Of a DNA stretch of 64,000 bases, positions 47,341 through 58,513 are shown piece after piece. Both the position numbers and the translations under genes were made by a program. Source of the stretch: Diospyros lotus (Eukaryota; Streptophyta; Magnoliopsida; Ericales; Ebenaceae); the NCBI RefSeq assembly GCF_014633365.1, contig NC_068350.1:27147119-27211118 (forward strand). The letters run 5' to 3'. How positions within the stretch are numbered: the stretch's first letter is position 1; every line of letters begins with the position of its first letter. A model generated the notes under the pieces. The model did no database searches. It was not told where the DNA came from and saw only the letters and a program-made list of their open reading frames with translations.

Positions 47341-47352
47341 GCTCTGATACCA
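47341..47352 (-). promoter_or_regulatory. Primer-binding site of the Gypsy element
   Basis: TGGTATCAGAGC on the minus strand lies two bases inside the 5' LTR and is complementary to the 3' end of initiator tRNA-Met. Confidence 0.93.
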
Positions 47353-47354
47353 AT

Positions 47355-49826
47355 TGTAACACCCTGCCCTATACAGGTGTGTCACTATAAGGAAATTCCC
47401 GGGGTTTCTTTTTTTTTTTTTCCTCCAATACCGTTACTCGCGGTGCCGTGAGCACAATCTTCAAATGTAGATGATATACTCGTTGCAAAACTATAGCCAG
47501 CACCCGCGGTGACTCAAGAACAATCTTCACATGCAGATATAAACCCCGAGAGTCCCAGTCTTGCTCGTTTAATTAATAATAACATAATCATAACTGAACG
47601 AGACGTTATAAACACAGCGGAATACTTAATCATCAAAATGTTGTGGCCTACCACGTGTTACACACAAGATGTTCCCACACCGATATATATATATACAACA
47701 CCGATACTATTGATTACAACACCGTCGAGCAATTGCTCATACATATAACATAGTGAATATTAGTGCTTCCAAAATAATACAACAACCATCAAATAAACAC
47801 CACTGGCTCACCGGCCGTGTCCTCGACCTCGCAGCTGTCCCTGACTGGAACGTTGAATGCTCTAGGGGCATAACCCATGTTAGATGATAAACTATCTAAG
47901 TAAAGGCATGAAATAGATATACAATGCATGAAAGACACACAAGCATGGCATACTAAACGACAACATGCAAGACACGTCTAACTCGAGATATCTCCCTGAC
48001 ATACTTAATCCCTCGAATGCCCCACTGTGACACACGTTCACCTGGTTAAACGTTAATCCCTCGAGTGCACCATCGTGACACCCGTTCACCTGGTTTAACA
48101 TTATTCCCTCGAGTGCCCCAGTGTGACACCCGTTCACCTGGATTAACATTGTCCCGATCTCAGGTAGACCCCATCCCGCCCCATACGGACCCAACGATGA
48201 CATGAAATTCGACTCCAAGTGATATGAAAATTTACACGCCATGCACCAACATTTTAAAGTAAATCAGTTAATGCAATGTAACAAATGTTGACACGATGAT
48301 CATAAGTAAAGCCTTGTAAACAACCTAAGTCCAGGAGGGTATAACCGCTCACTAGAACCCACCACAAGCACTTAAAAACACTTCCAAGACAAGGTAAAGC
48401 TAGAATCAAACCACTCACCTTGAATCGGAAAAGTTCAGATTTCGCCTCGAAAAATATGCCACACCTCGAAAATCGTGTAATCCTTCTTCCAACTACCCAA
48501 TTGACTCCTATTTCACCATTTGAGACCTTTGGAATCAACATTTCTATTTTCCCACAATTTTCTCTATTTCTATTTATTTTTCAAACATTTCTACCTTCGG
48601 AAATTCATTAAAAATACCTAACATCAATTTTTACAAAATATTTCTCCATGATAATTCCTAAAATAATTTTACCTAAATTCTGAAATTAAAAAAAAAATAA
48701 AAACCCTACCTCACGCGCGCTCACGCGCCACCCCGAAGCCCTGCGAGTGGAAGCCACGCGCCGTCGCACAGTCGTCTTCTCCGGCTCCGGCGACTTCCCT
48801 TGGCCAAAACAACTATGGGGCCTTGAAGATCTCGATGAGGCGACCTCAATGGTACCCTCAAATGCCCGAAACAATCACTAGAAAATGCCTTAAATGGCGG
48901 TTGTAGGTCGCGGTCCGGCGGCCTCGCTTTTCCGGCCAAGCCACTGAAACCCCTCCAAACCTATACCAAACGACCCCAAATTTTCCAGAATTAATCCTTA
49001 GAACACGAAGAAAAAAATCCCTCTAATCTCCTTGCTCGATTCTTGCCAAAACGGACGAAATTTGATCGATTTGTGCGTTAACCCTCTCGGCCGAGAACTC
49101 CTTTTATACTCGACCTCGACCCAAATTTCCACCACCAATCGATTGCTCTTATCCCCTTAACCCTAGATCTAGCCTCCAAACCAATTAAACGAGCCTAAAT
49201 CGCGAGCCTAAGCCCTCGAAAGATTCAGCCAAAACGGAAAAATCTTCGGCCATTAAAACCGGTCACGTCGCCGCCGTGCTCGGCCAATGGCCACCCCCTG
49301 AAGCTTCATCATCACTTGAAGAACGTCCTAGCACCCTTAGGCGAGCTTCCTGGCGTCCAGAGGCGGCTGGCCAGCGACCCATGTGCGGCGGTCACGTTCA
49401 CACCTTGGCATTTTTTGGAATTTTGCAGTTTAGCCCTTGTTAATTTTTAATTGCATTTCCTCTCTTTCTTAGATACCCCTAATCTAACTAACACTTCTAC
49501 TACGACCCTCAAGTTCTATATTTCCCATTTCCCTTTGGAATTTCTGAAAAACGTGCCATCTCGACCTCCCTCGGGCAGTTTACAAAAGCTGCACTTTTGC
49601 CCGGATGCTCCTAATTGCGTGCTTTTGACTTCAATTCTTCGAAATCTCTTGATTTTTACCAAATATCGCCTAATTGTGCCATTTCACCTCAATCGGTTCA
49701 TCTTAACTCAGTCACTCGTCTTTCGTTTAAGTTTTGAATATTGCACTTAAGGCCGAAACATTGCTACATATCATTTTGACCCATATCTTCCAAAAATTCT
49801 CTTAATATTTAATATCGGGTATTACA
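47355..49826 (-). repeat. 5' LTR of the Gypsy element
   Basis: 2472 bp, ends TGTAACACCC and GGGTATTACA on the plus strand. The minus-strand TATA box TATAAAAG is at 49108-49101, so transcripts should start near 49075. Three 48-bp units at 48010-48153. Confidence 0.93.
49101..49108 (-). promoter_or_regulatory. TATA box of the Gypsy 5' LTR
   Basis: TATAAAAG in the context CGAGTATAAAAGGAG, conserved in both LTRs. Confidence 0.65.
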
Positions 49827-49976
49827 TCACCCATCCTTAAGCTTCTCTAGTTCAAGCACGCTTAATTAGGGATTTCTTTGCCTACATTTAGCTTTAAAGG
49901 TATCCAGTTGGTGTTGTTTCGTTTCTTATACTATCCTCGATATATACTAGCTTCTCTGAGCTCTCGGGGTATTACA
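49827..49976 (-). repeat. Cassandra B 3' LTR, first part (start to insertion point)
   Basis: Minus strand TGTAATACCCCGAGAG at 49976 through GATGGGTGA at 49827. The rest of the LTR is at 39751-39830. Confidence 0.9.
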
Positions 49977-50234
49977 TTCTCCCCCCTTAAACACATGACG
50001 TCCTCGTTATGTGATCTTACAATTGGTTTTAGATCTTTTCCCCTTAGGGGGATGCCATCCTAGAATCCTGCCAAAAACCGCTCCTTGTACAGGCCCTTGC
50101 TCCTTGGCGTCACTCCCAGCGCTCATCAGACTGCCTTCTCAAAGGGTCAGTTCTGATACCACTTGTAACATCCCGCATCGAGCGATATGAAAGACTGAAA
50201 TAAGTTACCCTGATGGGCCTACGTGAACTTCCCA

Positions 50235-50300
50235 AGGGTCACCCATTCTTAAGCTTCCCTAGCTCAAGCACGCTTAACCCATAAGTTCTTTGCCTACATT
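50235..50300 (-). ncRNA. 5S-rRNA-like domain in Cassandra B 5' LTR
   Basis: On the minus strand GGTTAAGCGTGCTTGAGCTA, then AAGAATGGGTGACCCTTGGG with box C following. Slightly more diverged in the intermediate element than copy A. Confidence 0.82.
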
Positions 50301-50388
50301 CAGCCCAAAAGATATTCAGCTGGCGTTGTTTCCTTTCTTACATTATCCTCGGTATATACTAGCTTCTCTGGTCTCTCGGGGTATTACA

Positions 50389-50532
50389 TGTATGTTTAAT
50401 TCTACGACACTTGGAAGGAGGCTCGTTAGAAGGTTCATCACTTTCAAAAATTAATTTCTTAGAACCATCACTTTCAGAAGGTACTTTCTTCTTAAAGAAC
50501 ACATTTATGCTTTTCTGTTTATCCTTGCCCAT
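50389..50532 (-). pseudogene. hAT transposase, N-terminal piece
   Basis: The frame begins at ATG 50532 (MGKDKQKSINVFFKKK), a lysine-rich N-terminus usual for this transposase class and a likely nuclear-localisation signal (later PSKCRRIKH). It is cut at 50389 by the Cassandra 5' LTR; its next codons are at 39748 and below, in phase. Beyond the cut the frame reads only a few LTR codons. Confidence 0.8.
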
Positions 50533-51950
50533 TTTTTTCAACCTTTAACAAATTTATTAGCATTAGAACAAATTAGATAAGAGCCATCCAACATGTAAAT
50601 AATGCACAGTAGATTAAGTTAAGGAGCCAACATTATTATTAGAATCCCTATAATTAATAACAAATCATAAGTAAATTAAATTCACAATTTCACAAACAAC
50701 ATAAACCTAGCTATAGAATCAATAAGATCTGTACTGGATTCTACTAATACCAATCACACAAGATAAAATTAATAATACTTTGAATTCAATAGTATATTAT
50801 ATGGGATGTATGTACCTTATGTTAGCAAAAGGCAATTTGGTAAAAGAAAAAGGGATAGGGCTAGAGGTAATAATAATATATCTAGTTTGACATAAAATTT
50901 TGCAATGATAATTGCTCCTACAAGTAATTTTTTTTTATTATTCTGTTACATAATCAAAATCAGTGGACCATCAAGGCGAAAGGCCAAAGGTATTAAATAA
51001 GATCAATCTCATGTTTATTAAATAGATTGGATCCATTGGACTTTTTAGAACTTGCAACATAAACATATAAAAATCCAACCATAATATGGGTGAGCCATTT
51101 TTTATAGCTGATAAATAAAATACTTAGTGTAAGAGAAAAAAACTAAAGAAAGTGATTGATACCTCACTAGTGAATAGTGAATTAGGGTCTTGTGATCCTC
51201 AAGCAATAGCTTTTGTTTAAGAGAGAGATTGAACATCTGTTGTGTTGTGAATGAATGAAATAGATAAATCATAAATGGACGAACAGAATTCACGAAAGTG
51301 ATGAAACGAGAGAAGGGGGAAGACAAAAAGAACAAAGGCGACAACTTGAACTTGAAGGGGAAGGGACGTTTTTGCTTCTCCTTTTTTAATTTATATTAAA
51401 TATTAATATATATTTTATAACATATTATATATATGTTCCATATATATCTCGATATCTGGAGAAGAAATTTTCCCCCCTATTTGATTTTCCATATTTCTCC
51501 TTGCAAATGCATCATTGTGCCTGCAATCTGCCAATCTCAGAGCCTCTCTTGTCTTCTCAAGTCTCTTCAAACTTTTTCAATTTTCAATTTTTCACAATTT
51601 TGACTTTTCTAACAATTGCCATTGCATATATACATATATATATATTATTGTTATAGCTAAATGTAAAAGGTGAGTGATAGAAAAAAGAAAGATAAAGTCA
51701 AAGATAAAAAAATAAATAAAAAAGAGAGAAAATAAAAATACAAAGAAATTTATCTATATTTATAAATTGAATTTTATTATTTTTATAATTTTATTTTTAA
51801 AATACATAATTTAAATTATTAAATTTGATAGTTATACCTATCTAGCTAGGGAAAAATTATAATTATCTATAATAACATATAAAAAAAATTAGAAAAAAAA
51901 GGTCAGCTGGAGCTAAGGCCCCAACTAGCCATAATGTGGCTCCGCCACTA
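50533..51950 (-). other. hAT element 5' non-coding region and terminus
   Basis: About 1.4 kb of AT-rich sequence between the transposase start and the element end. The last 14 bases complement to TAGTGGCGGAGCCA. It may hold the promoter and 5' introns; no coding frame was recognised. The 80-codon frame at 51102-51344 looks spurious. Confidence 0.6.
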
Positions 51951-52520
51951 CTACTAGAGATTTCAAAATCCACTATAATTTCTTACTTAACCATATAAGC
52001 CCTACAACAAAATCACTAGTAATTTATAATCTCTTACTTATACCCAACTAGATCATCTAGTACAACTGTAAGAGAATAATTTGAGAGTTAACGCCCTCAA
52101 TTATAAAGATCTCTCTAAAAATTACAACAAGACTTAAACAAAATGATACAAAAGATAAACAGTACCTTAATAGAACATAATACAATATATCATATAACAT
52201 ATTTACTCATATACGCACACCATCCAGCCACTTGAAGACAAAGCTTCCAAATCCCACTTTTTCATCCTCTCAGGTGAATAATTATGCCCTGCCATCCCTC
52301 ATTTAATTTTAATTGACAATTTTTCATATTATATAATATCTATGCTATATATATATTATATATATATTACATGCTTTTCTTTGTGGGGGCAAGCTGCACG
52401 GCCAAAAAAAAAAGTTGGAAGCTTTAATTGCCTTCTTAACTATTTACTTTTCCAATACATAATATATATTTTAACTTAGTACAATATTATCAATGTAATA
52501 TATTAATCATATGTTTACTT
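51951..52520 (-). repeat. Copia-type LTR, part beyond the hAT element
   Basis: Continues the LTR begun at 27208: CAAAATCCACTATAATTTC, CTACTT-like spacers, TAGATCATCTAG and a TATA-rich section near 52340-52370. The 5' end of this LTR (minus strand) was not located; 52520 is approximate. Confidence 0.55.
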
Positions 52521-52559
52521 TACACACACTGCTGATGCACAACCATCATCTACTTATTA

Positions 52560-52757
52560 CCATCACTTCCCTATTAAAAATATGATAAATTTAATATTTT
52601 CATTTGAATTCCTCTAAGTCACAAATTTCAGTAATAACCTCAAATACAAAACTTAATTCTTCTATTAAATTACTCAAACCTATAATTCTCCGACGAATAA
52701 ATCATTTCAGATATAGAATTAAATTATTATTATTTTTTTCAAAATATTGGGCATTAC
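52560..52757 (-). repeat. Gypsy-type LTR fragment
   Basis: Ends ATTGGGCATTACA on the plus strand, so on the minus strand it starts TGTAATGCCC like the other Gypsy LTRs here. Only about 200 bp seem to be present. Confidence 0.4.
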
Positions 52758-52799
52758 AGTAGCAACAATGGAAAAAACAAAAAACCTATTGAGTTATCA

Positions 52800-53058
52800 C
52801 AAAAATTACTTTCAGTGATGACTATTTTTCGTCACCAAAAGTAATAATATCATCATTGAAAATTTTCTTGCCATGTGGCAGGAAAAATTTGAGGGTAAAA
52901 AATTAGAGTGCCAATTTTGCATGATGACCTTTTATTGTCCTGACCAAAAGTTCACTTTTGGCGACAACCCAAAAATCTTATCACCAAAAGTTCTTTGGTG
53001 AGGAAATTTTCATCATCACAAAAAAAGCCCGTCACGAAATATCTCTTTTCTTATAGTG
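52800..53058. mobile_element. CACTA-like right terminus
   Basis: The end TCTTTTCTTATAGTG complements to CACTATAAGAAAAGA, a typical CACTA/Spm terminus. Motifs TTTCGTCACC, GGCGACAAC and CCGTCACGAAAT recur within, as subterminal repeats do. A matching left end was not found. Confidence 0.55.
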
Positions 53059-53086
53059 ACTAACCTCTATTGGTTGTCGGTGTGGG

Positions 53087-53733
53087 TAGGGGTGTCAACG
53101 GTTTGAATTAGTTTGGTTCCATAAGAATCTAGTAACCGAACCATTTTTAACGGTTCCAAAAAAATAAGAACTGTAACCGAACCATTACATATATAAAACC
53201 AAACCATGACCAATCTGTCACACCAGATTGGTTTCGATTCTATCCAATTAACATTTAGCATCTAAACATTTTCGTAAAATATGAAATTACAAACAAATTT
53301 GTTAATTAAAATAAACCCATAATTTCATTAATACTTTAAGTCTTGAAGTAAAAGTAGAACAAAATAATTCATAAACTACCTCATCAAATGAGATTACATC
53401 GACCATTTAATATAGCAATAACGCATAAAAGTCTAGAAATAAAATAGTTTATGAATCTCACTAGTTTCCTAGAAAGTGATACTATTTATGCATATGTATA
53501 TATATATATGTATACCCCAAAAAATTATAATATATATATAAGTATAATATCTGTTTTGGTTTGGTTCGAACCACGGTTTGAAAAAAAAAAAAAACAGTAA
53601 TCAAACCAATATATCGGTTCTTAATTTTTTGGAACCAGAACCTAACTTTTGAACCATGGAACCAATCCAAAAGGCACGATTCGGTTTAGTTTAGTCTGGT
53701 TCACCAATTTTTGAATGTTTTTTGACACCCCTA
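53087..53733. mobile_element. hAT-type MITE
   Basis: Termini TAGGGGTGTCAA and TTGACACCCCTA are perfect 12-bp inverted repeats, flanked by perfect GGTGTGGG (53079-53086 and 53734-53741). An 8-bp duplication with these ends defines a hAT-superfamily MITE. At 647 bp it has no coding capacity. Subterminal GGTTTGGTTC-type motifs occur in both arms, so it can fold into an imperfect hairpin. Confidence 0.93.
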
Positions 53734-54761
53734 GGTGTGGGTCGATCGTCGAAGACTTTGTCAGTCCGGTCGACTGTGGGGTCTATCATCAAAACTAACT
53801 GACGGTAAATGATTAGGATTTAGGATTAGGGTTTTGATTAGGAGTAGGATGGAAGGAGCTTACTGAAAGCGATGAATCGATGGTAAGGTTTTGGTTAGGA
53901 GTAGGGTTTCTTTGTGTGTGGGTCTCTCTTGATCTCAGTCTCTTTCTCGAATCCTTGATGGCTCGATCTCTCTTGAATACTCGATGGTGGATAGTGGGTT
54001 TGGACTCTCACATGCTCGATCTTTCTCGAATGCTCAAAGTAGTGCCTACATAACCAAAAAATGACATCATTTTATGAAGATCAAAACAACGTCATTTTAC
54101 ATGTTGGTTGGTTTAGTTATTCCAACAACAAAAATCGAACTGATAATTTATTTTCCTAAAAAAACTAACCAAACCAAAAAAGGAAAGTAAATAATCGAAT
54201 TGAGGTTGTGAATCAAACTGACAAGTTCAGTTGGTTTGGTTCGGTTAGTTTGGTATAATCAAACTTCTGCTCAATCCCACCAATATTATTAAAACTTTTA
54301 GAAATATATTTGTAAGAAAAATCATAAAGGTAAGCACATAATTCAAAATCATTAAAAATCATCAAAATTATCACAATCATGGAAGTTGTAGGATAGAGAT
54401 ATACCACCAAGATTGAATTTTAAAATTCTCTTACTCTTGGTTGGCAATCAATGATACTTTATTTGAGGGTGATTTTCTTCGTCACTTCACTCTTTCCTTG
54501 ATGCTTGATTCATCATTTAATGATTTGATTATGTAGCTTTATTTGGATGTCAAACATACCTGTAAAATTTAACTATCCACAAGATTTTGGTGCCTAAATC
54601 ATTTTGGGTTCACCATTGTTAGCATTGAAAGTCTCATTTTGAACCCATGTCTGCTTAAATTTAGTGGGATAGTTTCTTATAAAACATTTGTTTATAGAAT
54701 GTCCACATTTTCCACAATAATAACAAATAATTTTAGAACATGAGACTAATATTGTTGCCTA
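53734..54761. other. Region without recognised genes
   Basis: Repeated CTCGAT(C/G) and TAGGGTTT-like words at 53750-54020, then a GTTTGGTTCGGTTAG-rich piece at 54100-54260 resembling the arms of the MITE. No open frame of note. Confidence 0.45.
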
Positions 54762-55481
54762 ACTACAACAATTAAATTTGTTTGTCATGGGAACAACCAA
54801 AATAGAGCCCCTCAGTAAGACAAAGAGGTCCAGGATGCTGCTCGAGGAGTTAACTAGGTCTGAGCTTGATCAGTTGCCTCGGGGGGCTTGGAGTTTCAGG
54901 CACCCAGATGGGGTCTCTAGATCTTCAGGGTCGTCTACCTCGGGGGACCAAGGAAAGAAAGGACTCGAAGAGTCTCTGGGGGGAACCTTCAACTTGTCTT
55001 TGGGGATTGCTATCTTGGATGAGTCTGCAGGCACATAGGTCTTTAAAAAGGCATGTGGGGATCTTCCCCACGCTGGCCCTCCGATGCCTAAGTTAGACAC
55101 TGTTGTCTTGAAGTAGAATGTAAGTGTATGTAGAGTATGTGTGTATGAGGTAAGTGGTGTGTGTCTTGGGGTAAGTAGGCACTCGATGAGTTATCTGTAG
55201 GTTAGAGTCTTAAGTCTTAAGTCTCCAGGTCCTGGGTCCTAGAGAGAGAGTGTGTGAGTCAAATGTTATCTGGAAAATTATTTGTTTGCCTAGGAGTAGG
55301 TGGGTATTTATAGACATTTGGTGGGTTACACAGACGAGAGTTCTCAAACTCTCTGGGATGATACATAGGGCAAGGTTAGAAGGCCTGGAGATATCTTCGG
55401 GATGAAAGCACCTCGATGAGTGTCTCCGGGTAGACCCGAAGAGTCTTTGGGGCCATTGAGTAACTTTGGCCCGAATGAATC
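54762..55481 (-). repeat. Dispersed repeat H, copy 1 (LTR fragment)
   Basis: CAACAATTAAATTTGTTTGT, GCAGAGCCCC-like, GGGGACCAAGGA and TTCCGATGCCTAAGTTAGA are shared in order with 62786-63128. Read on the minus strand, TATAAATACCC (near 55310) would be a TATA box and TCTAACTTAGGCAT its leader. It was later split at 55482 by a GAATC-flanked insertion. Frames of 76-94 codons in it are by-products. Confidence 0.65.
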
Positions 55482-58058
55482 TATAACACCCCAAGTTTTG
55501 AAATCATAAACCTAGATGTGTTAACGTTCACCTTACTTTAAATACAGAAATTATTTTATTTGTAGCTTATTTTTTTTAAATAAAATTCTATAAAAGTTTC
55601 AACAGAGTGTCCCTTATAAATTAGACTTAGCCAACCTATAAAGGGACAAAGCACCCACAACAATAGAAATATTAACCAACTAAACCCAAAACCATCTTAT
55701 TCGAAACTTCAAGATTAAACAATTAAGGAAATGGGTAAATAAATGAATAATGAACAAGATAAGTCCAAAACTAAAACCCTATGCCATTGGTTAGTGGGTG
55801 AGTCTGCCTCCAAGCGATCTCCTCAACTCATCTAGCTCTCGTCACCTGAAACGTGGGGAAAATAAAGGGATGAGCTAAAGCTCAGCAAGTAAACTCCATG
55901 CACATGATGCATGCTTGTGACATGCAAAGTTTGAATGAAGTTTGGAAAATGTATCCCCATTTATTTTAACTTTTCAAAACATTTCATTACTGTCGTGAGC
56001 TCACAGGGTGTGTCATCTAGCCAATCAGAATGCAGTGGACAATTCTTATTTGGAACCAGATTCATTCCACCGGTAGTACCGCAAAGCGGCTAAAAATTTC
56101 TTTCCACTTTCAACTTTCACATTCACATTTCTTCACAAGTCGGGTGCGCCGGTCCCCCACGCCTTATTTCCCACTCACATTATTCATGGCATAAACATTC
56201 ACCCATTTCCTTTAAAACTTGAGTTACATATCTTTGAAAGAAAATTTGCACCTTTACACATCTTTCATGTGAAAAACATTTAACCTTATCTAATCAATGC
56301 CTATACGTGCTCGTTGATGCAATGACATGTCATATATACATGCTTAATCATTTTCATTGTATGTAAGGAAATGACACAAAGTAACGAGAAGATTTAGCGT
56401 TAAACATCTACAAGCCAACCATAAAGCACAATGTTTCCACATTAACTGTTCAACATGGGATAAAAATTAGAGAGAGTTTACTTACCTGAAGTCTTTAAAG
56501 TGCACTTCATGGATTTGCAAGTGGAGGAGTCTTAGTTGCCCACGACGTCAATGTGCCAACAATCCTAATTCATTATCAATCATTTTAAAATTTTCAATAA
56601 CCCTTACCTTCTAAACATGACTCCAATTCACTACTATTTTTCCTAAGTTAATTCATTATAATACTATATGTATAAATAGCATTCAATGCAAAAACTTACA
56701 ATAAAAACCTACTAATGAAACACTATCCATTTACGAATTCAAATTGTCGGCCCTTACGAAGACAAGCATAAATTTAAATTCTTAGCACAAAATTATGTGA
56801 ATCCAATTTGGTGGGCTAAATACCTCATAGAGACACATTCTCAATTAAATTCACATCAAGATTTAGATTACAAGACCCTCAAAAATATTTTTTTCCAAAT
56901 CCACAAACAGAATTATTTTTTTTTTCCTGGCAGCATGTAGTAAAATATTTCAAAAATCATTTAAAAATAGGAAACGATGTTATAAAATTATAAAATTTAC
57001 ACAGGATGTATTAAACTCTTATAAGTTAATCATATAAAAAAATGAGCTCATTAAAGCAACGTTTGTGGTTCCAAAATATTTTTCTATCCTCCAAAAATAC
57101 TATTCTCGTATGAATCTGTCAATGTATACGAAAGATGTCATAAAAACTTATACGAGCCTCCAAATAAGGTCATTCAAAAATCCAGATGATAGAAAACTCA
57201 TAGGGGATCATTTTCCAATTTGAATCTCCCCAAAATTCAACATATACAATTTTTGACGAATTTGTAAAGTAAGAGCAGAAAAACTATTAAATCTGGGCAG
57301 CATTGTTATTCCATTAGATCTATCAAAATTACATGCCTATAATACCCAATCAATATAAAATCAAACCAATCATATGTATTCTGCCACATCTATATATATA
57401 TATTGTATGTAAAATACCCATCTTATTAAAGGCTGTTTTGGGATAAACTAATAAAAGAAAAGTTACTTCTTCTTCTTCTTCTTCTTCTTCTTAATCTTCA
57501 TCTTCTTCAGGGATGATGTGTGTGTTGAGAGAAAAGAGAAGTGAGATGTGTGAGGAAAGAGGGAGACGTGAAGTTTGGGAGGAGGAAAAGAGATGCTTTA
57601 GGGTTTTTTTTTCTCTTTTTTTATTAGGTCTTGAGTTAGGTGGGCTTTAATTGGGCTTTTGGATTATTTGTTTTATTTTATTTTTTTCTCACCCATTGGG
57701 CCAATAATGAGTCTTTTAAAAATTAAACCCAACATTAAATTAATTTGTGTTCTAGATCCTATTGAGTGCTATTTAAAAATTTCAAACCCAAATAAATATA
57801 TTTAGCCACTTGAATTGAATTTGATAAAATTATAATACACTTAGAAATTTTTAAATCAATAGTAACACATTGAACTGCATAATAACAAATTATAAATTTT
57901 TTTTCTAATTGGCACATTGAGCGCGACGACGTCCATTTCCTTCCATTGCATAACAAGGCTCAATAATTGATAGTAATAATTATAATTAAATCATTTATAT
58001 GGGCATAAACAATAAAATTACGCAAAATTTATAAATGCATGTAAAATGACACTCAGTG
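55482..58058 (-). mobile_element. Gypsy-type LTR, minus strand, left part of a GAATC-flanked composite
   Basis: Starts TATAACACCCCAAG on the plus strand (canonical TG now TA), the complement of a Gypsy LTR 3' end. AAGCTCAGCAAGTAA near 55880 complements the TTACTTGCTGAG block of LTR-D. The left flank is GAATC (55477-55481); the matching GAATC is at 58509-58513, beyond TRIM-E copy 2. So the LTR's own other end is missing or hidden at about 58050. Confidence 0.65.
57466..57492. repeat. (CTT)n microsatellite
   Basis: Nine CTT units, followed by interrupted ones. Confidence 0.9.
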
Positions 58059-58508
58059 TGTAAGTATCTTAGGTGAATCCCACATCGGCCATGCAAAGGG
58101 GGGGAACTGGGCATATAAGTGCAGAGGGTGTTCTACATAGTGACGCGCGTTTTGGGATTAAATCTCAGAGCGATAAAACTAGGGATTGGTTACGACCTGA
58201 ATCGGACAATACGTTGCTATGTGGACCTTGGCCATTACAGAATGGTATCAGAGCCGATCCTTGAGCCTCTAAGCGCGATGGTGGGGCAAACCTCAGCGAG
58301 GACGCTGAATCCTTACAGGGGTGCGTGTAAGCACCTTAGGCGAATCTCGCATCGGCCATGCAAAGGGGGGGAGAACTGGGCATATACATGCAGAGGGTGT
58401 TCTACATAGTGATGCGCGTTTTGGGATTAAATCTCAGAGCAATAAAATCGGGGATTGGTTACGACCTGAACCAGACACTACGTTGCTATGTGGACCTTGG
58501 TCGTTACA
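58059..58508 (+). mobile_element. TRIM-E copy 2, complete
   Basis: LTR 1 58059-58239 (181 bp) and LTR 2 58326-58508 (183 bp), TGTAAG...TTACA. The internal domain is 86 bp with primer site TGGTATCAGAGCC at 58243-58255. TATA-like GGGCATATAAGTGC is in LTR 1 and is changed in LTR 2. The right flank GAATC pairs with 55477-55481, not with the bases just left of LTR 1 (CAGTG). Short frames across it are not genes. Confidence 0.85.
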
Positions 58509-58513
58509 GAATC

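Larger units (their letters stand above)
39831..49826 (-). mobile_element. Nearly complete Gypsy (Tekay-like) LTR retrotransposon
   Basis: The element spans 9996 bp with LTRs of 2472 bp (5', 47355-49826) and 2517 bp (3', 39831-42347), both TGTAACACCC...TTACA on the plus strand. Flanks TCACT (39826-39830) and TCACC (49827-49831) are the target duplication, in the 5S-like domain of Cassandra B. The minus-strand order is 5' LTR, primer site, extra acidic ORF, gag, protease, RT, RNase H, integrase, then a foreign 41-bp piece and the 3' LTR. Pol stops short of its usual C-terminus and has several lesions, so the copy is dead. LTR divergence is low by eye: three substitutions in about 190 bp compared at 41041-41230 and 48541-48730. 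Confidence 0.93.
39751..50388 (-). mobile_element. Cassandra TRIM copy B, its 3' LTR split by a Gypsy element
   Basis: Minus-strand order: 5' LTR 50388-50164 (225 bp), primer site TGGTATCAGAAC 50161-50150, internal domain to 49977 ending in polypurine TTTAAGGGGGGAGAA, 3' LTR 49976-49827 continuing at 39830-39751. The two 3' LTR parts add to 225 bp after removing the Gypsy target copy. Flanks on the minus strand are ATACA (50393-50389) and ATACT (39750-39746). The internal domain differs from copy A except for its last 60 bp, and is free of TRIM-E sequence. It lies in the transposase frame of the hAT element. Confidence 0.9.
27412..51950 (-). mobile_element. hAT transposon (ZMYM1/DUF4371 class), carrying three later insertions
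   Basis: Ends are CAGTGGGGGAGTCA at 27412 and, as the complement of 51937-51950, TAGTGGCGGAGCCA: 11 of 14 terminal bases agree. Flanks CCACTAGA (27404-27411) and CTACTAGA (51951-51958) are an 8-bp duplication with one change, as hAT transposases make. After removing the insertions at 27493-34080, 34187-38196 and 39751-50388 with one target copy each, about 3288 bp remain. The transposase gene is on the minus strand (50532-50389, then 39750 downward). The C-terminal dimerisation region was not found and there is little room for it, so this may be an internally deleted, non-autonomous copy. Confidence 0.85.

Noticed and set aside
53810..53845. Telomere-like TTTAGG words
   Set aside because: No run of the plant telomere unit TTTAGGG; just a few scattered partial words.
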